Positions 36,418 to 46,443 are shown, numbered from the stretch's first letter. The stretch is 64,000 nucleotides of DNA from Clostridia bacterium (GCA_014859095.1 JACUUV010000006.1:20180-84179); one strand, 5' to 3'. The notes: a model not told the origin generated them from the sequence alone. Translations and numbers: made by a program.

Positions 36418-38208
36418 CCAAATTGTGAGCATCACGCTTAAAATCAGCTGGATCCTAAAAATGAAATTCATCATTCCAGACCACCTGAAGTCCGTTTTTG
36501 CCCTGTTGAACATCACTATTGCCGGAACAATCAACAGCGCGTTCAAATATCCTAAAATCCTGATTGCAGATAATCCATTTGAACCACCATAAATCACATC
36601 CCAGAGCGAATACTGTGCGGATACAAGCAAAATGAACCCCAGAAGTGTGGTCATCACAAGTGTGTGGATCATCAATACGACCCTTGGTGTGTCATGGATG
36701 CGATTGACCCGCATATTTGACCATTTGGTGATGAGCACCAACCACGCAAGCAAGTTGAAAAATGCAGAGAAAACAAGCAATCCCATTTCCACATATATAC
36801 TTCTGAAGAAAGAAGCTCTCGTATAGACATTATTGCCTATGATGAGGGCTTTTAATTTTCCCGACTCGTCTGTTTTGAACTCTGCGTATACATTATCTTC
36901 TGCGTTGTAAAATACTGTCTCTGAAATTGGCACATATTCCACTTTATCGATCAGAAGCACTTGTCCTTGGTTGACAACACGCAACTGATGAATGATTTTC
37001 GTCAGTTTTTCTATGGACTCCATCGAAGCGTTCACAGGTGAATAAACGCCTACAAATCGCTCAAGCGCGTCCGCTTCATAAAGATTATGAACCGTTATGG
37101 AATCATATCCTGGCAAAATTTCCTCGAAAATGGATTTTGTGATCTCATCTCTGGCATTGAGCAGATTGGAATTGTAAGTTATGAACACTGATGTATTGCT
37201 TTCGGGAACAAACAACAGTCTGGAGTTGGATCCCGGTATTCCTCCGTCTTGAATGAACACCTCATACTTTCCATACTGTGTTTTGGACAAACCAAAACTT
37301 CTTCCAGAAAAACTGCCCGCCTGTCTGGTGAAAAACGCTTTTTTCATCTCATCAGAGACGCTCTCACCGGTCATGAAAGTCATGAATCGCGAAATTTCTG
37401 AAGCTGTGGTCAGAAAATCATCCGATGGCAAATAAAGTGTTCTATAATTGCCAAGGGCTTCATGTCTCCCTCCTGAAACCGCATAATTTTGAATCAACTC
37501 TATGTTGCCAACGGTTTCGCCCGACACCATACTGGCACTCATATTCATGCCAAAAGACGATTTGAGCAAATTGGACATCGCTTGCTCATAGGTTAAACCA
37601 CTTAGGGATTCAATCAACACTCCGGCAAGCAAACTATTGACATTGGACAATAGAATGAACTCATCTTTTTCTATGACCGGTTTCAGTTTATAGTTACTGA
37701 AAAATTTATTTGCTTCCACGCCAAATGAAGGTTTGTACATGGTGATTGGCGACTCACTGACAGCGGAGTCTGCTTTTAATGTGGCTATTCCAGTGGTATG
37801 GGTCAGAACGTTTCCAAATGTCAACCCGATCAGCGATGGCTTGTCTTTGATGTTCTGAGGCAAATAGGATTCGATGGCCTCTTCAACGTCTATTTTTTTT
37901 CGCTCCATCCAATGAAGCAAAAGATACGATGTGAAAACCTTTGATATCGATCCAGTCTGAACAACGGATCGATCAAGGCTCATGGCTTGATTTCTCATGA
38001 TATCCGCTTGACCAAGAGCCGTATCAAAAAGTACTTTGCCCCCTTGCACCACTATCACTTCCAAGCCAGGTAAATTGTTGTTCACCATGGCACGATTGAC
38101 GATTTCATCCATAGAGGATTCATTTATATCAAGAGCCTCCGAAAAAACAAGGCCATTCGTTATCATTAGACAAAAACCCAAAGTCAGGGCCATAAATTTC
38201 CTTTTCAA
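36394..38208 (-). CDS. Beta-lactamase-fold membrane protein with altered active site
   Basis: 604 residues: signal peptide, serine beta-lactamase/transpeptidase-like domain (about 30-345), a middle domain and four C-terminal membrane helices (about 470-600). The SxxK motif is intact (Ser87-Ile-Ser-Lys90) but the YxN position reads Leu187-Ser-Asn and the usual HxG motif reads QDGG. The general-base Tyr and the His are therefore missing, so penicillin-type chemistry is doubtful. Related proteins with this layout are called class-C-like serine hydrolases. ATG start; convergent overlap of 24 bp with the DUF1836 gene and 13 bp after walJ in the opposite direction of flow (walJ follows it). Confidence 0.75.
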   Translation of the reverse strand: MKRKFMALTLGFCLMITNGLVFSEALDINESSMDEIVNRAMVNNNLPGLEVIVVQGGKVLFDTALGQADIMRNQAMSLDRSVVQTGSISKVFTSYLLLHWMERKKIDVEEAIESYLPQNIKDKPSLIGLTFGNVLTHTTGIATLKADSAVSESPITMYKPSFGVEANKFFSNYKLKPVIEKDEFILLSNVNSLLAGVLIESLSGLTYEQAMSNLLKSSFGMNMSASMVSGETVGNIELIQNYAVSGGRHEALGNYRTLYLPSDDFLTTASEISRFMTFMTGESVSDEMKKAFFTRQAGSFSGRSFGLSKTQYGKYEVFIQDGGIPGSNSRLLFVPESNTSVFITYNSNLLNARDEITKSIFEEILPGYDSITVHNLYEADALERFVGVYSPVNASMESIEKLTKIIHQLRVVNQGQVLLIDKVEYVPISETVFYNAEDNVYAEFKTDESGKLKALIIGNNVYTRASFFRSIYVEMGLLVFSAFFNLLAWLVLITKWSNMRVNRIHDTPRVVLMIHTLVMTTLLGFILLVSAQYSLWDVIYGGSNGLSAIRILGYLNALLIVPAIVMFNRAKTDFRWSGMMNFIFRIQLILSVMLTIWLWLYNFI

Positions 38209-38221
38209 TGTATTGCCTCAC

Positions 38222-39025
38222 TTATTTCATTATTTTATAAAGCTTGCCGACCTTGTCCCGGTAGGTGAGATCAAGAACGATATCTTTTCCAGGTATGATC
38301 ATATTTTCTTCCAATATACCTCTTACGGCTTCATAAGCCAAATCAGGGAAATTGTTTTCTTTGCTGAGGTGGGCCAAAATGATATGCTTGGTCACACCGT
38401 ATCCGATGATTTCCTTGGCGATGAATCCCGCATCCTCATTGCTCAAGTGGCCGAATTCACTGAGTATTCGTCTTTTTAACACCATGGGATAAGAACCCGT
38501 CTTGAGCATCTCAATATCATGGTTGGACTCAATCATCAACAAGTCACAGTCCTTGAATTTCTCGATGACCTCATCCGATACGGTTCCAAGATCCGTTGCG
38601 ATGCCAATTTTTGTGTTTTCATTGATAAAGGCATAGCATCTTGGATCGACTGCATCATGAGTGATCTTGGCACTCTGGATTCTGATGTCTCCGATCTCAA
38701 TATTATCAATTTCCTCGTAAACGTGCAATAGACTTGGGTCCACTGCACCAATTTTTGGTTTTACAGCTTCCCAAGTCTTTTCAGTCACATAAAGTGGCAT
38801 TTTATACCTTCTCATCAACACACCCAGTCCACTGATATGGTCTGAGTGTTCATGGGTTAAAAGTATACCGCTTATGGTTTCAATTCTAACATCGATATTA
38901 TCAAGGGATGTCTTGATATACTTTCCGCTCATCCCCGCATCCACTAACAATCTTGTGGTTTCTGATGCCACAAGTTGACAATTTCCAGAGCTCCCGCTTG
39001 CAAGTGAACAAAACGACAACGCCAT
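38222..39025 (-). CDS. walJ: Metallo-beta-lactamase-fold nuclease WalJ/YycJ
   Basis: 267 residues. Opens SFCSLASGSSGNCQLV, the WalJ hallmark, with the metal site LTHEHSDHISGL and further ligands in ATDLG and LAHLSKEN. WalJ is a 5'-to-3' exonuclease linked to mismatch repair and cell-wall/replication coordination. It is the last gene of the wal operon, 14 bp after yycI. Confidence 0.92.
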   Translation of the reverse strand: MALSFCSLASGSSGNCQLVASETTRLLVDAGMSGKYIKTSLDNIDVRIETISGILLTHEHSDHISGLGVLMRRYKMPLYVTEKTWEAVKPKIGAVDPSLLHVYEEIDNIEIGDIRIQSAKITHDAVDPRCYAFINENTKIGIATDLGTVSDEVIEKFKDCDLLMIESNHDIEMLKTGSYPMVLKRRILSEFGHLSNEDAGFIAKEIIGYGVTKHIILAHLSKENNFPDLAYEAVRGILEENMIIPGKDIVLDLTYRDKVGKLYKIMK

Positions 39026-39039
39026 ATGTTTACCTCTTC

Positions 39040-39900
39040 CTAAGGTGTCTCGACCGCTTGAACATAATGAATTTTTCCTTGATCCGTCATAAATCTATAA
39101 TAGGGCAACGCTTCACCGGAAATCAAATCACTGACTTGAAAACTCTGGTCATTCAATTTGTACACAATTGAGATGCCTTGAATGTTGTCGCCCTCTTTAA
39201 AATTGACCATGACGGAATATAGAGCACGATCTACACTGATTATATCATAATTTGTCACATCAGAAGAGCCGATATTTACTGGCCATGACTTTTTGAATCC
39301 AACAACCTCTCCACCATGAATCCAATAGATTTCTTTCGCTTCTTCAATGACCAAATTGTTTCTCATATGTTTCATTGTCACAATCTGATAGTGCCCAAGA
39401 GTCTTCACTTCAATATTCTCAAATGCGCTGTCGAAACCACCTGCCAATTTGAAAGTATTGATAATCTCCATAGTTTCTTTCAAGGCATCAGGATCTGTGA
39501 CAGGTTCAAACCATCTGAGATTCTGTTCATCATCACTTGAAACCCTGCTATAATGCGGTTGTTTCGACCATACGATTTCCATTTCATCCAGAATGACAAT
39601 TTCATTATCCCAGGTATATTTTTCTCCGTCATACATGAATCCAGGACCTAAAAGATCACTGACCATAGTCTCCGGGATTCTCTCGAAATCCAGTTGAATG
39701 GATGAGATCTCATCAGGAAAATGAAATTCATCCTGCATCAAATTAATTTCATTCACATCATAAAGCTGCAATATATCCTGAAGATTGGAGGCATTTGCCT
39801 GTCTATAAAGTGCCTGATCTTCAATAATGATGAATCCAAGCATCAAATTGGTGGCAATCAACAGTACAATCAACACATTCTTAATTTTTGGCCAATCCAT
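39040..39900 (-). CDS. yycI: WalK regulatory protein YycI
   Basis: 286 residues with an N-terminal signal anchor (NVLIVLLIATNLMLGFIII) and an extracytoplasmic beta-rich domain. The YycI/YycH fold is suggested by size, topology and position rather than by strong motifs. With YycH it restrains WalK in Bacillus. It lies between yycH (12 bp) and walJ (14 bp). Confidence 0.8.
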   Translation of the reverse strand: MDWPKIKNVLIVLLIATNLMLGFIIIEDQALYRQANASNLQDILQLYDVNEINLMQDEFHFPDEISSIQLDFERIPETMVSDLLGPGFMYDGEKYTWDNEIVILDEMEIVWSKQPHYSRVSSDDEQNLRWFEPVTDPDALKETMEIINTFKLAGGFDSAFENIEVKTLGHYQIVTMKHMRNNLVIEEAKEIYWIHGGEVVGFKKSWPVNIGSSDVTNYDIISVDRALYSVMVNFKEGDNIQGISIVYKLNDQSFQVSDLISGEALPYYRFMTDQGKIHYVQAVETP

Positions 39901-39912
39901 AATCTACCTCAT

Positions 39913-41370
39913 TTAGCGATACGTTTTTATTAGAGACCCTGTATAGGCATTGAAAAGGTAAGTTCGCCCACTGATCACGACCTGCCATGTCGGCACCATA
40001 AAAGCGCTACCACTTTGCCCTTCAATGGAATAACGCATATCAATTTTTGTGATCTCACTTCTGATCGGAAAATAATACTCGATATTGTCCAGTGCAGAAT
40101 CATATATATTGTTGTCCTGGAGGTAATAAACACTTACTTCCAAGAAATTGTTCGAAATGCACTCATCAATGGAATACAAACGGTCCATCTCTTGGGCATC
40201 GACCAGTTCAGCCTGTTGTTTGATGTTTTTGAAGATGTCGACAACTTGATTGCCTTTTATTTCCACTCGAATAGGATGTGCATCCGGAGTGGTTTCAGCC
40301 AAAGAATAATTATTGATTTTATAACCAAAATAGAACACGTGCGTAGTAACTGTGCCGCTTTCAAACACGTAATCCGCCAAATAAATTCCAGACGGGTAGA
40401 GACCGAAATTTTCGATTTTTCCCGCTGCTATTGAAAAGGCCTCTTTAAAGTTTAAATTTGAAGACAATGAAGCATCAAATCGTTTATGATAGAGCACCTC
40501 ACCGCCTGGCGAGAGGGTCAAGACCTTCTCGCCATAGCCATACATCAGTATTGTAGATCCGTTGGCATCTTTCAGACGCTTGACAAAATCCATTCGATTT
40601 CCAAATACGGATCCTGAAATCCTCTGAACATCACCGATCATTTCACCATCCACAAATTCGATTTCACTTCTAAAACGGACTTTGGGAACGACATAATTGT
40701 ATTGAAAAGGAATCAACTCATAATTCAATCGGTCATAACTCTCATCCACAGTGCTTTCCAAACTGAATCGGGTGCTGATTTTTCTATATTCAATATAAGG
40801 TGATAGTTTGACAATCTTGACCAATGCTCCGATATCGTGAATTTGGAAATTGTTTTTAACTAAATAATACTGCTCCGTTTTCCGATCATGGATATAAATG
40901 CTTCTTGAATCATTCCCGCTCAGCAAGTATTCATATGGGGTGATTTCCGAAATGGAATCCTCTACGGCATTCGATGAAAACAAACTGTAAAATTCTTCCA
41001 CAGTCAATTCCACGGGCATTCTCAGCACCATACTCTCATCAGAGAAAGCCTCAATATACGATTCACGTGTTATAATCTCCACACTGTCATATTTCTCAAA
41101 ACTGTTCAGCACTACAGGTCTAATTTCACTCCAGATTCGCTCTTGAAGCATGACGTCATAGACACGGGTATAAGATATACCCCCAAAGCTAACGAAATAA
41201 CTTTGGGGGCTAATATACGCGGACAGTTTAGTTGAATTGATCTCAATATCGCTGCTGTCGATATCCGAGGCAAAAAGGTCATCATACATGACCCACTGCA
41301 TCAATAGCAAAGCGGTCAAGAACAATCCGATGATCAGTACGGATTTCATTCTTTCTCTTAATGAAACCAT
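39913..41370 (-). CDS. yycH: WalK regulatory protein YycH
   Basis: 485 residues with one N-terminal membrane anchor (SVLIIGLFLTALLLMQWVM) and a large outside domain. Conserved-looking stretch VPTWQVVISGRTYLFNAYTG near the C-terminus, as in YycH. In Bacillus YycH and YycI form a complex with WalK in the membrane and tune its activity. Same operon; 16 bp after the secreted protein gene. Confidence 0.85.
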   Translation of the reverse strand: MVSLRERMKSVLIIGLFLTALLLMQWVMYDDLFASDIDSSDIEINSTKLSAYISPQSYFVSFGGISYTRVYDVMLQERIWSEIRPVVLNSFEKYDSVEIITRESYIEAFSDESMVLRMPVELTVEEFYSLFSSNAVEDSISEITPYEYLLSGNDSRSIYIHDRKTEQYYLVKNNFQIHDIGALVKIVKLSPYIEYRKISTRFSLESTVDESYDRLNYELIPFQYNYVVPKVRFRSEIEFVDGEMIGDVQRISGSVFGNRMDFVKRLKDANGSTILMYGYGEKVLTLSPGGEVLYHKRFDASLSSNLNFKEAFSIAAGKIENFGLYPSGIYLADYVFESGTVTTHVFYFGYKINNYSLAETTPDAHPIRVEIKGNQVVDIFKNIKQQAELVDAQEMDRLYSIDECISNNFLEVSVYYLQDNNIYDSALDNIEYYFPIRSEITKIDMRYSIEGQSGSAFMVPTWQVVISGRTYLFNAYTGSLIKTYR

Positions 41371-41386
41371 ACGACTGCTCCTTGAA

Positions 41387-42196
41387 TTAATTGGTTATAT
41401 TTAATGGAACCATTGGTATGATGGTTTTTTCCTTATCAATGATTCTAAATGTCATTTCTTTTACAAGTCGCATCTCACTATTTAAAAATCTCAGTTTGTA
41501 AGTGCCGTTCGACAGATATCCGATTTCCTTATAAAAACTCATGTTTTTGATGGTATCATTGTAAATATGTTTTTCAAACAATGACAAATAATCAATCATC
41601 GCAAGAGAATATGATTTTCTGAGTGTATTGAGTTCCGATCTGATTGTGGACCACTTTTTATAATCCTCATAAACAGATGGGTCGAGTTTTGACAGTTCTT
41701 CAAGCCGATCTGCAATCAAATCAAAATGATACTGTTTATTGAGTTCTGTATACGCGCTTTGCTTTATGGCAAGTGCGTCTTTGATTTCGAAGAAATGGTT
41801 GATGATTTTGGTTTCTCTTACCAAGCCTTCAGAAAAAGTAGGCTGTTGATTTGCATAAACCCTACTGAGGGCAGTACTTTTATCCATACTTGCCGCACCA
41901 GAATTAAGCCTCATCACAGAGACATTCAGCCCATCACCCAGTTCATTCCCAAAAGACAGTTGTCTGTCCACTTTCACAAGGGAAACCGAAAGAGGGTTGT
42001 CGACTATTCTCGTGTTGTTGATATTCACGTTGATGAATATCAAATTGTCATTTGTGATGCTCTCACTCATTGGTTCACCGATGATGATCTGATCCGGTGC
42101 TATGGGTGAGGCATTTGAATTTTCAAATGCAAAGGCGGTATTTCCTGTTGTGAAAATCACCAAAGCCAATATCATTATAAGTCCTTTACGGAACAT
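41387..42196 (-). CDS. Secreted protein of the wal operon, family not recognised
   Basis: 269 residues from ATG 42196 (TTGGAGGAT upstream). Signal peptide (KGLIMILALVIFTTGNTAFA), then a mostly helical middle and a C-terminal Ig-like strand set (GTYKLRFLNSEMRLVKEMTF). It sits between walK and yycH, where Bacillus has no gene. It may take part in WalK sensing or be a wall-associated protein. The 100-bp gap before it may hold a secondary promoter (TATAAT on the - strand near 42250). Confidence 0.7.
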   Translation of the reverse strand: MFRKGLIMILALVIFTTGNTAFAFENSNASPIAPDQIIIGEPMSESITNDNLIFINVNINNTRIVDNPLSVSLVKVDRQLSFGNELGDGLNVSVMRLNSGAASMDKSTALSRVYANQQPTFSEGLVRETKIINHFFEIKDALAIKQSAYTELNKQYHFDLIADRLEELSKLDPSVYEDYKKWSTIRSELNTLRKSYSLAMIDYLSLFEKHIYNDTIKNMSFYKEIGYLSNGTYKLRFLNSEMRLVKEMTFRIIDKEKTIIPMVPLNITN

Positions 42197-42297
42197 GAGG
42201 ATCCTCCAAAATTGTTTTGATCGAAAACTACATTCAATCTCTATATCATTATACACATTATTTGTTACAGAAGCATTACGCAGTATTTAAATCAAAA

Positions 42298-44067
42298 TTA
42301 CACCTCATGAATTCCATAGGGCAAAATGATCGTTACCTTGGTGCCCACTCCATACTCCGAATCAATTCGAATATCGCCACCATGTGCCTCCGCAATCTCT
42401 TTGGCGATTGAAAGTCCGAGACCTGTTCCCCCGAGTTCTCTCGATCTTGCCTTATCCACACGATAAAATCTTTCAAAAATTCTGTTCAAGTCCTGGTCCG
42501 GTATACCAATTCCACTGTCTGTCACCACGAGTTCAAAATGATCCTCATCCGAACCTTCTCTCAAATCTATGATGATCTGAGAATCCTCATTTGAGTATTT
42601 GATGCCGTTTGACAATATATTGAGCACCAATTGTTCGATTTTGTCATAGTCAATCAAGGCATAAATTTTAATATCTTTATAATGATTCACCATTTCTTGT
42701 CTCTTTTGATCCGCGGTTGCCTTGACTTTTAGGACACAAGTGTCGAGGAGTGAGTTGACTTCATATCTTTCACGTTTAAGACGAATGGTATCCGAGTCAA
42801 AATTGCTGAGTTCAAGCAAATCGCGCACCAGTCTTGCCATACGGTCCGCTTCGGTGTTGATGACTTCCAAAAATGTCTTTTGCATTTCTGGATCATCCAC
42901 AGCACCATCCAAAATGGTCTCAGTATAACTTTTGATGCTCGTAAGAGGTGTCTTGAGCTCATGCGAGACATTGGCTACGAATTCTCTTCTCATATTCTCA
43001 AGCCGTTCCTCTTCGGTGATGTCTTGGAGTACAAAAACCACGCCCATTTTTTTCGAAGACTCATCTAAAAATGGTGCAAAATTCACTTTCAGGATCAGCA
43101 AATTGTATGAAATACTTTTTGATCCAATGCCATTGTTGAGTTTTCCGGAACTGTAGATTGATAACAGATCACCAATGATGTCATCGTTAAAGACACCGTC
43201 CGTAGTCAATAATTTCCCGGCTTTCGGATTGCAATGAATGATCTGCCCTTCAGCATTTATGGCTATAAGGCCATCTTCCATGTAATTGATGATGGCTTCA
43301 AGTTTGCTTTTTTCACTGGATATTTCAGAAATGTATTTCTTGAGCTCTCCCGTAAGAAAGTTAAATGTCTTTGAAAGAGCACCGATTTCATCCTCCGATC
43401 GGACTTCAACGATTTGATTGAAATCGCCCTCGGCGAGTTTTGCAGCTTTGAGTGTGACTTCATTGATCGGATCCGTGATGCTCTTTGACAACAAGAATCC
43501 TATGATGATGGAAAGTACAAGACTCATCGCCACAGCTTGCAAGATGATCCTTCTGGCCCGATTGAGCGTACCATATATGTCATTTAGATCATATCGCAAA
43601 TAAATCAGACCAATTTGCACATTTTTACTATAAACCGGATAAACCTTGTCTTTGGTACGGACATTGCCGGAAAGTTCGAAATTCTTTTCCACGGTCTTTC
43701 CGATCAACCCTTCGACAACAAGTCCTGTATTGAGCACTTCAGATACTGGCCGATCAACATTTTCAGTACTCGTAGCCAATATCTTCTGTGATTTTTGATC
43801 GATGATATAAATCTCTTCTCTCAGTCCGATGTCAGCATGCCGTTCAATGGATTCCTGAACAAGTCCCCTGACCTCTTCCAACTCATCATTTTCAATTTTA
43901 GAAAGCTCAGACATCATGATCTGAGCTATATCATCCAACCGGTTGGACACGACATTGAGATTGTAATCTTCAAAAGATCTGACAATGAACACACCCGCCA
44001 AAAGCATCGCAATAAATACGAGCAAAAAATATATAATTGTAAATCTCAGTCGTATGCTTCTAAACAT
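42298..44067 (-). CDS. walK: Sensor histidine kinase WalK
   Basis: 589 residues: membrane helix (about 7-28), extracytoplasmic domain, second helix (about 170-192), HAMP (KSITDPINEVTLKAAKLAEG), PAS (LEAIINYMEDGLIAINAEGQ), HisKA with NVSHELKTPLTSIKSYTETI and HATPase_c with LNILSNGIKYS, DSGIGI and GGTGLGLSI. This is the full WalK domain order. It follows walR by 11 bp. WalRK controls cell-wall hydrolases in Firmicutes and is often essential. Confidence 0.95.
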   Translation of the reverse strand: MFRSIRLRFTIIYFLLVFIAMLLAGVFIVRSFEDYNLNVVSNRLDDIAQIMMSELSKIENDELEEVRGLVQESIERHADIGLREEIYIIDQKSQKILATSTENVDRPVSEVLNTGLVVEGLIGKTVEKNFELSGNVRTKDKVYPVYSKNVQIGLIYLRYDLNDIYGTLNRARRIILQAVAMSLVLSIIIGFLLSKSITDPINEVTLKAAKLAEGDFNQIVEVRSEDEIGALSKTFNFLTGELKKYISEISSEKSKLEAIINYMEDGLIAINAEGQIIHCNPKAGKLLTTDGVFNDDIIGDLLSIYSSGKLNNGIGSKSISYNLLILKVNFAPFLDESSKKMGVVFVLQDITEEERLENMRREFVANVSHELKTPLTSIKSYTETILDGAVDDPEMQKTFLEVINTEADRMARLVRDLLELSNFDSDTIRLKRERYEVNSLLDTCVLKVKATADQKRQEMVNHYKDIKIYALIDYDKIEQLVLNILSNGIKYSNEDSQIIIDLREGSDEDHFELVVTDSGIGIPDQDLNRIFERFYRVDKARSRELGGTGLGLSIAKEIAEAHGGDIRIDSEYGVGTKVTIILPYGIHEV

Positions 44068-44078
44068 TGTGCCTCCAA

Positions 44079-44780
44079 CTAACTTCTTTTGAAGTAATAG
44101 CCAACACCTCTTTTAGTCATGATATAAGTTGGATTGCTTGAATCTTGTTCCACTTTTTCTCTTAATCGTCTGACTGTGACATCAACAGTTCTGATGTCTC
44201 CAAAGTATTCATAACCCCAAACGTCTTTCAAAAGCTGTTCTCTCGTGAAAATCTGATTGGCTTGTGTCGCCAAGAACTTAAGCAACTCGAACTCCCTGAG
44301 TGTGAGTTCTATCACTTCACCGTCTATGGTCACTTCATAACGGTCCAGATCAATGGTAAGGCTGTTGGCAATTATAATGTGGCCATTAGGGCCCTTTCCA
44401 TCAGAATCGGAAATATCAACTCTGCGAATATTGGCCTTGACCCTCGCTATGAGTTCCCTCATTCCAAAAGGTTTGGTAATGTAATCATCTGCACCTAGTT
44501 CAAATCCAAGCACTTTGTCCACTTCTTCCTCTTTGGCGGTGAGCATGATGATCGGCATACTGAAACCCTCTCTGATTTTCCTGCATACCTGAAAACCATC
44601 AAGTTTTGGCAACATGACATCTAATAAAACAAGGTCCGGTTGGAACTGATATACTTTCTTTAAAGCTTCCTCGCCATCAAATGCGGTTTCTATCTCATAA
44701 CCTTCTTTAACCAAATTGAATTTGATGATATCCGAAATGGGTTTCTCATCATCAACTACTAAAATTCTTTTACTCATCAT
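44079..44780 (-). CDS. walR: Response regulator WalR
   Basis: 233 residues: receiver with VVDDE, phospho-Asp in LVLLDVMLPKLDG, Thr in MLTAKEEEVDK, Lys in TKPFGMREL; OmpR winged helix with REQLLKDVWGYEYFGDIRTV and RGVGYYF at the end, wording very close to WalR. First gene of walR-walK-x-yycH-yycI-walJ. ATG at 44780 or, equally possible, at 44777, both after GGAGG. Confidence 0.95.
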   Translation of the reverse strand: MMSKRILVVDDEKPISDIIKFNLVKEGYEIETAFDGEEALKKVYQFQPDLVLLDVMLPKLDGFQVCRKIREGFSMPIIMLTAKEEEVDKVLGFELGADDYITKPFGMRELIARVKANIRRVDISDSDGKGPNGHIIIANSLTIDLDRYEVTIDGEVIELTLREFELLKFLATQANQIFTREQLLKDVWGYEYFGDIRTVDVTVRRLREKVEQDSSNPTYIMTKRGVGYYFKRS

Positions 44781-44830
44781 TTCGCCTCCTTTGTTAAGAC
44801 GTTAGCATATATACTTATTCTATACGAAAT

Positions 44831-44861
44831 AAAATAAAAAAGCGAGTCATCGACTCGCTTT
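44831..44861 (-). terminator. Terminator between the M23 gene and walR
   Basis: A 10-bp stem AAAGCGAGTC/GACTCGCTTT (44839-44848 with 44852-44861), followed on the - strand by T-rich TTTTTATTTTA. It separates the peptidase gene from the wal operon. Confidence 0.85.
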
Positions 44862-44865
44862 ATCG

Positions 44866-46443
44866 TTAAAATTTAACATAATTTCTTGGATTTTGTGGAA
44901 CACCGTTCTTCCTCACTTCGAAATGAAGGTGTGGTCCCGTGCTGTAACCTGTGTTTCCACTTGCCGCTATCACTTGTCCTTGGAATACTTTATCGCCTTT
45001 TTTAACGTTTAAAACGCTATTGTGGGCATAAAGTGTGGATAGGTTGCCACCATGATCGATGATAATGTATCTTCCATAAGAACTTGAATATCCTGCAAAT
45101 GTAACGACTCCACCATCGGCTGCTTTGACACTTGTTCCTACAGAAAGACCGATATCAATTCCAGTATGCTGTCTTCCCCATCGCCATCCGAACTCTGAAG
45201 TGACGATGCCACGTGAAGTTGGATGTGCCAATGTACCTGTACCGATTCTCGGTGGAGGATCTTTGGTACCTTGATAAACGACTTTCGTCTGTGGCTTGGC
45301 AGTGATGTTTTCGGAAATTACAGTTCTTCCGATTTCTCTTCCGTTGTGTCTGATCAGTTCCGCTTCTACGACACGTTCGCCGTACGCACCACCGACTTTT
45401 GTCTTTGTCTCGCCCTTATAAAGGGAACTTGTTTGTTCATATTCCACTTCAAAAGCGATTTTATCGGAATAAGTGGCTTTTTCCACTGTTACAACATTGA
45501 TTAGCGGTCTTGGAGTCACCAAACTGATTTCCATTCCGATTTGCAATGATTCTGCTTTGATATCAGGATTTGCGGCTTCAAGATCATAAGGATTGACTCC
45601 ATAAAAATCGGCAATCACCCAATAGTTTTCACCTTTTTGAACTTTATGGATCTTGACTTCCCTTGTACCTTTTCTGATGTATTCCAGTGCCGTTTCGACA
45701 GTGTCATATTCTTCAAAGTCCATGATATCGATATACCCTGGACTTACTTTTACTTCTTCTTTGAAATAGACATCCAAAATCTCAACATCGTCCTTCAAAG
45801 TAAACTGTGCTTTTAATGCTTCAAGCATTCGATTGGCTTCATTTTCAGTCTTGAAACTCGCCACCGGATTGTTGTTCACGAGAACCTGATGCACTTTTAC
45901 CGATGCCATACTCATCACTTTGATTTCAGGAATATCAACTGCTCCAGCGGTTTCAACAACCACTTCGTTTACAGATTCCTCAACGGCTTCGACTTCCAAT
46001 GCCTTTGTAGGAACACTGACCACATGAGTATTGGCAGTGTCCGCCCCGATTAATTCTGAAGGAGTCATGGCGTTGAAAGTTAAAAGCCCTATAGCGGATA
46101 CCATTACCACCGCTCCAACACCACCTAATACCCATTTGTGCTTGATCACAAATGGCTTTGCAGTACCTAGTGTTGATTTCGAATAATCCGCGATTGTTTG
46201 AATAAAGTTGTCACCATTGCTATATTTTGTATTGTGATTTTTATTTGATGTGATTTTTTTTGTGAGTTTGCTAACTCCAGATGTTGCTAAAAATAAAGGA
46301 TACAATGACAAGGCAATTGCTTTGGCACCAAAATCAGACATTCTTTCAATGCGCTCGACTTTCTCGTCTCCTTTGACATAAACTTTACTGGTGGAACGTT
46401 TTACTATATGTTTTTGAGACGTCCCGTTTCTCTTTTTCCCCAT
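44866..46443 (-). CDS. Membrane-anchored LysM-G5-M23 peptidase
   Basis: 525 residues: basic cytoplasmic N-terminus, a membrane helix at about 103-125, a coiled/stalk region, LysM (about 265-312; VQKGENYWVIADFYGVNPYD), a G5 domain (about 315-395) and C-terminal M23 (about 420-520) with HTGIDIG and HLHFEV as zinc ligands. It should cut peptidoglycan cross-links outside the cell while tethered to the membrane. It lies just upstream of walR, as wall hydrolases controlled by WalR often do. ATG start with AAGGAG. Confidence 0.92.
   Translation of the reverse strand: MGKKRNGTSQKHIVKRSTSKVYVKGDEKVERIERMSDFGAKAIALSLYPLFLATSGVSKLTKKITSNKNHNTKYSNGDNFIQTIADYSKSTLGTAKPFVIKHKWVLGGVGAVVMVSAIGLLTFNAMTPSELIGADTANTHVVSVPTKALEVEAVEESVNEVVVETAGAVDIPEIKVMSMASVKVHQVLVNNNPVASFKTENEANRMLEALKAQFTLKDDVEILDVYFKEEVKVSPGYIDIMDFEEYDTVETALEYIRKGTREVKIHKVQKGENYWVIADFYGVNPYDLEAANPDIKAESLQIGMEISLVTPRPLINVVTVEKATYSDKIAFEVEYEQTSSLYKGETKTKVGGAYGERVVEAELIRHNGREIGRTVISENITAKPQTKVVYQGTKDPPPRIGTGTLAHPTSRGIVTSEFGWRWGRQHTGIDIGLSVGTSVKAADGGVVTFAGYSSSYGRYIIIDHGGNLSTLYAHNSVLNVKKGDKVFQGQVIAASGNTGYSTGPHLHFEVRKNGVPQNPRNYVKF

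Noticed and set aside
42197..42297. WalR binding site (TGTAAC...TGTGTA) before the secreted wal-operon gene
   Set aside because: Spacing between the half sites is 6 rather than 5 and the second half differs from consensus.
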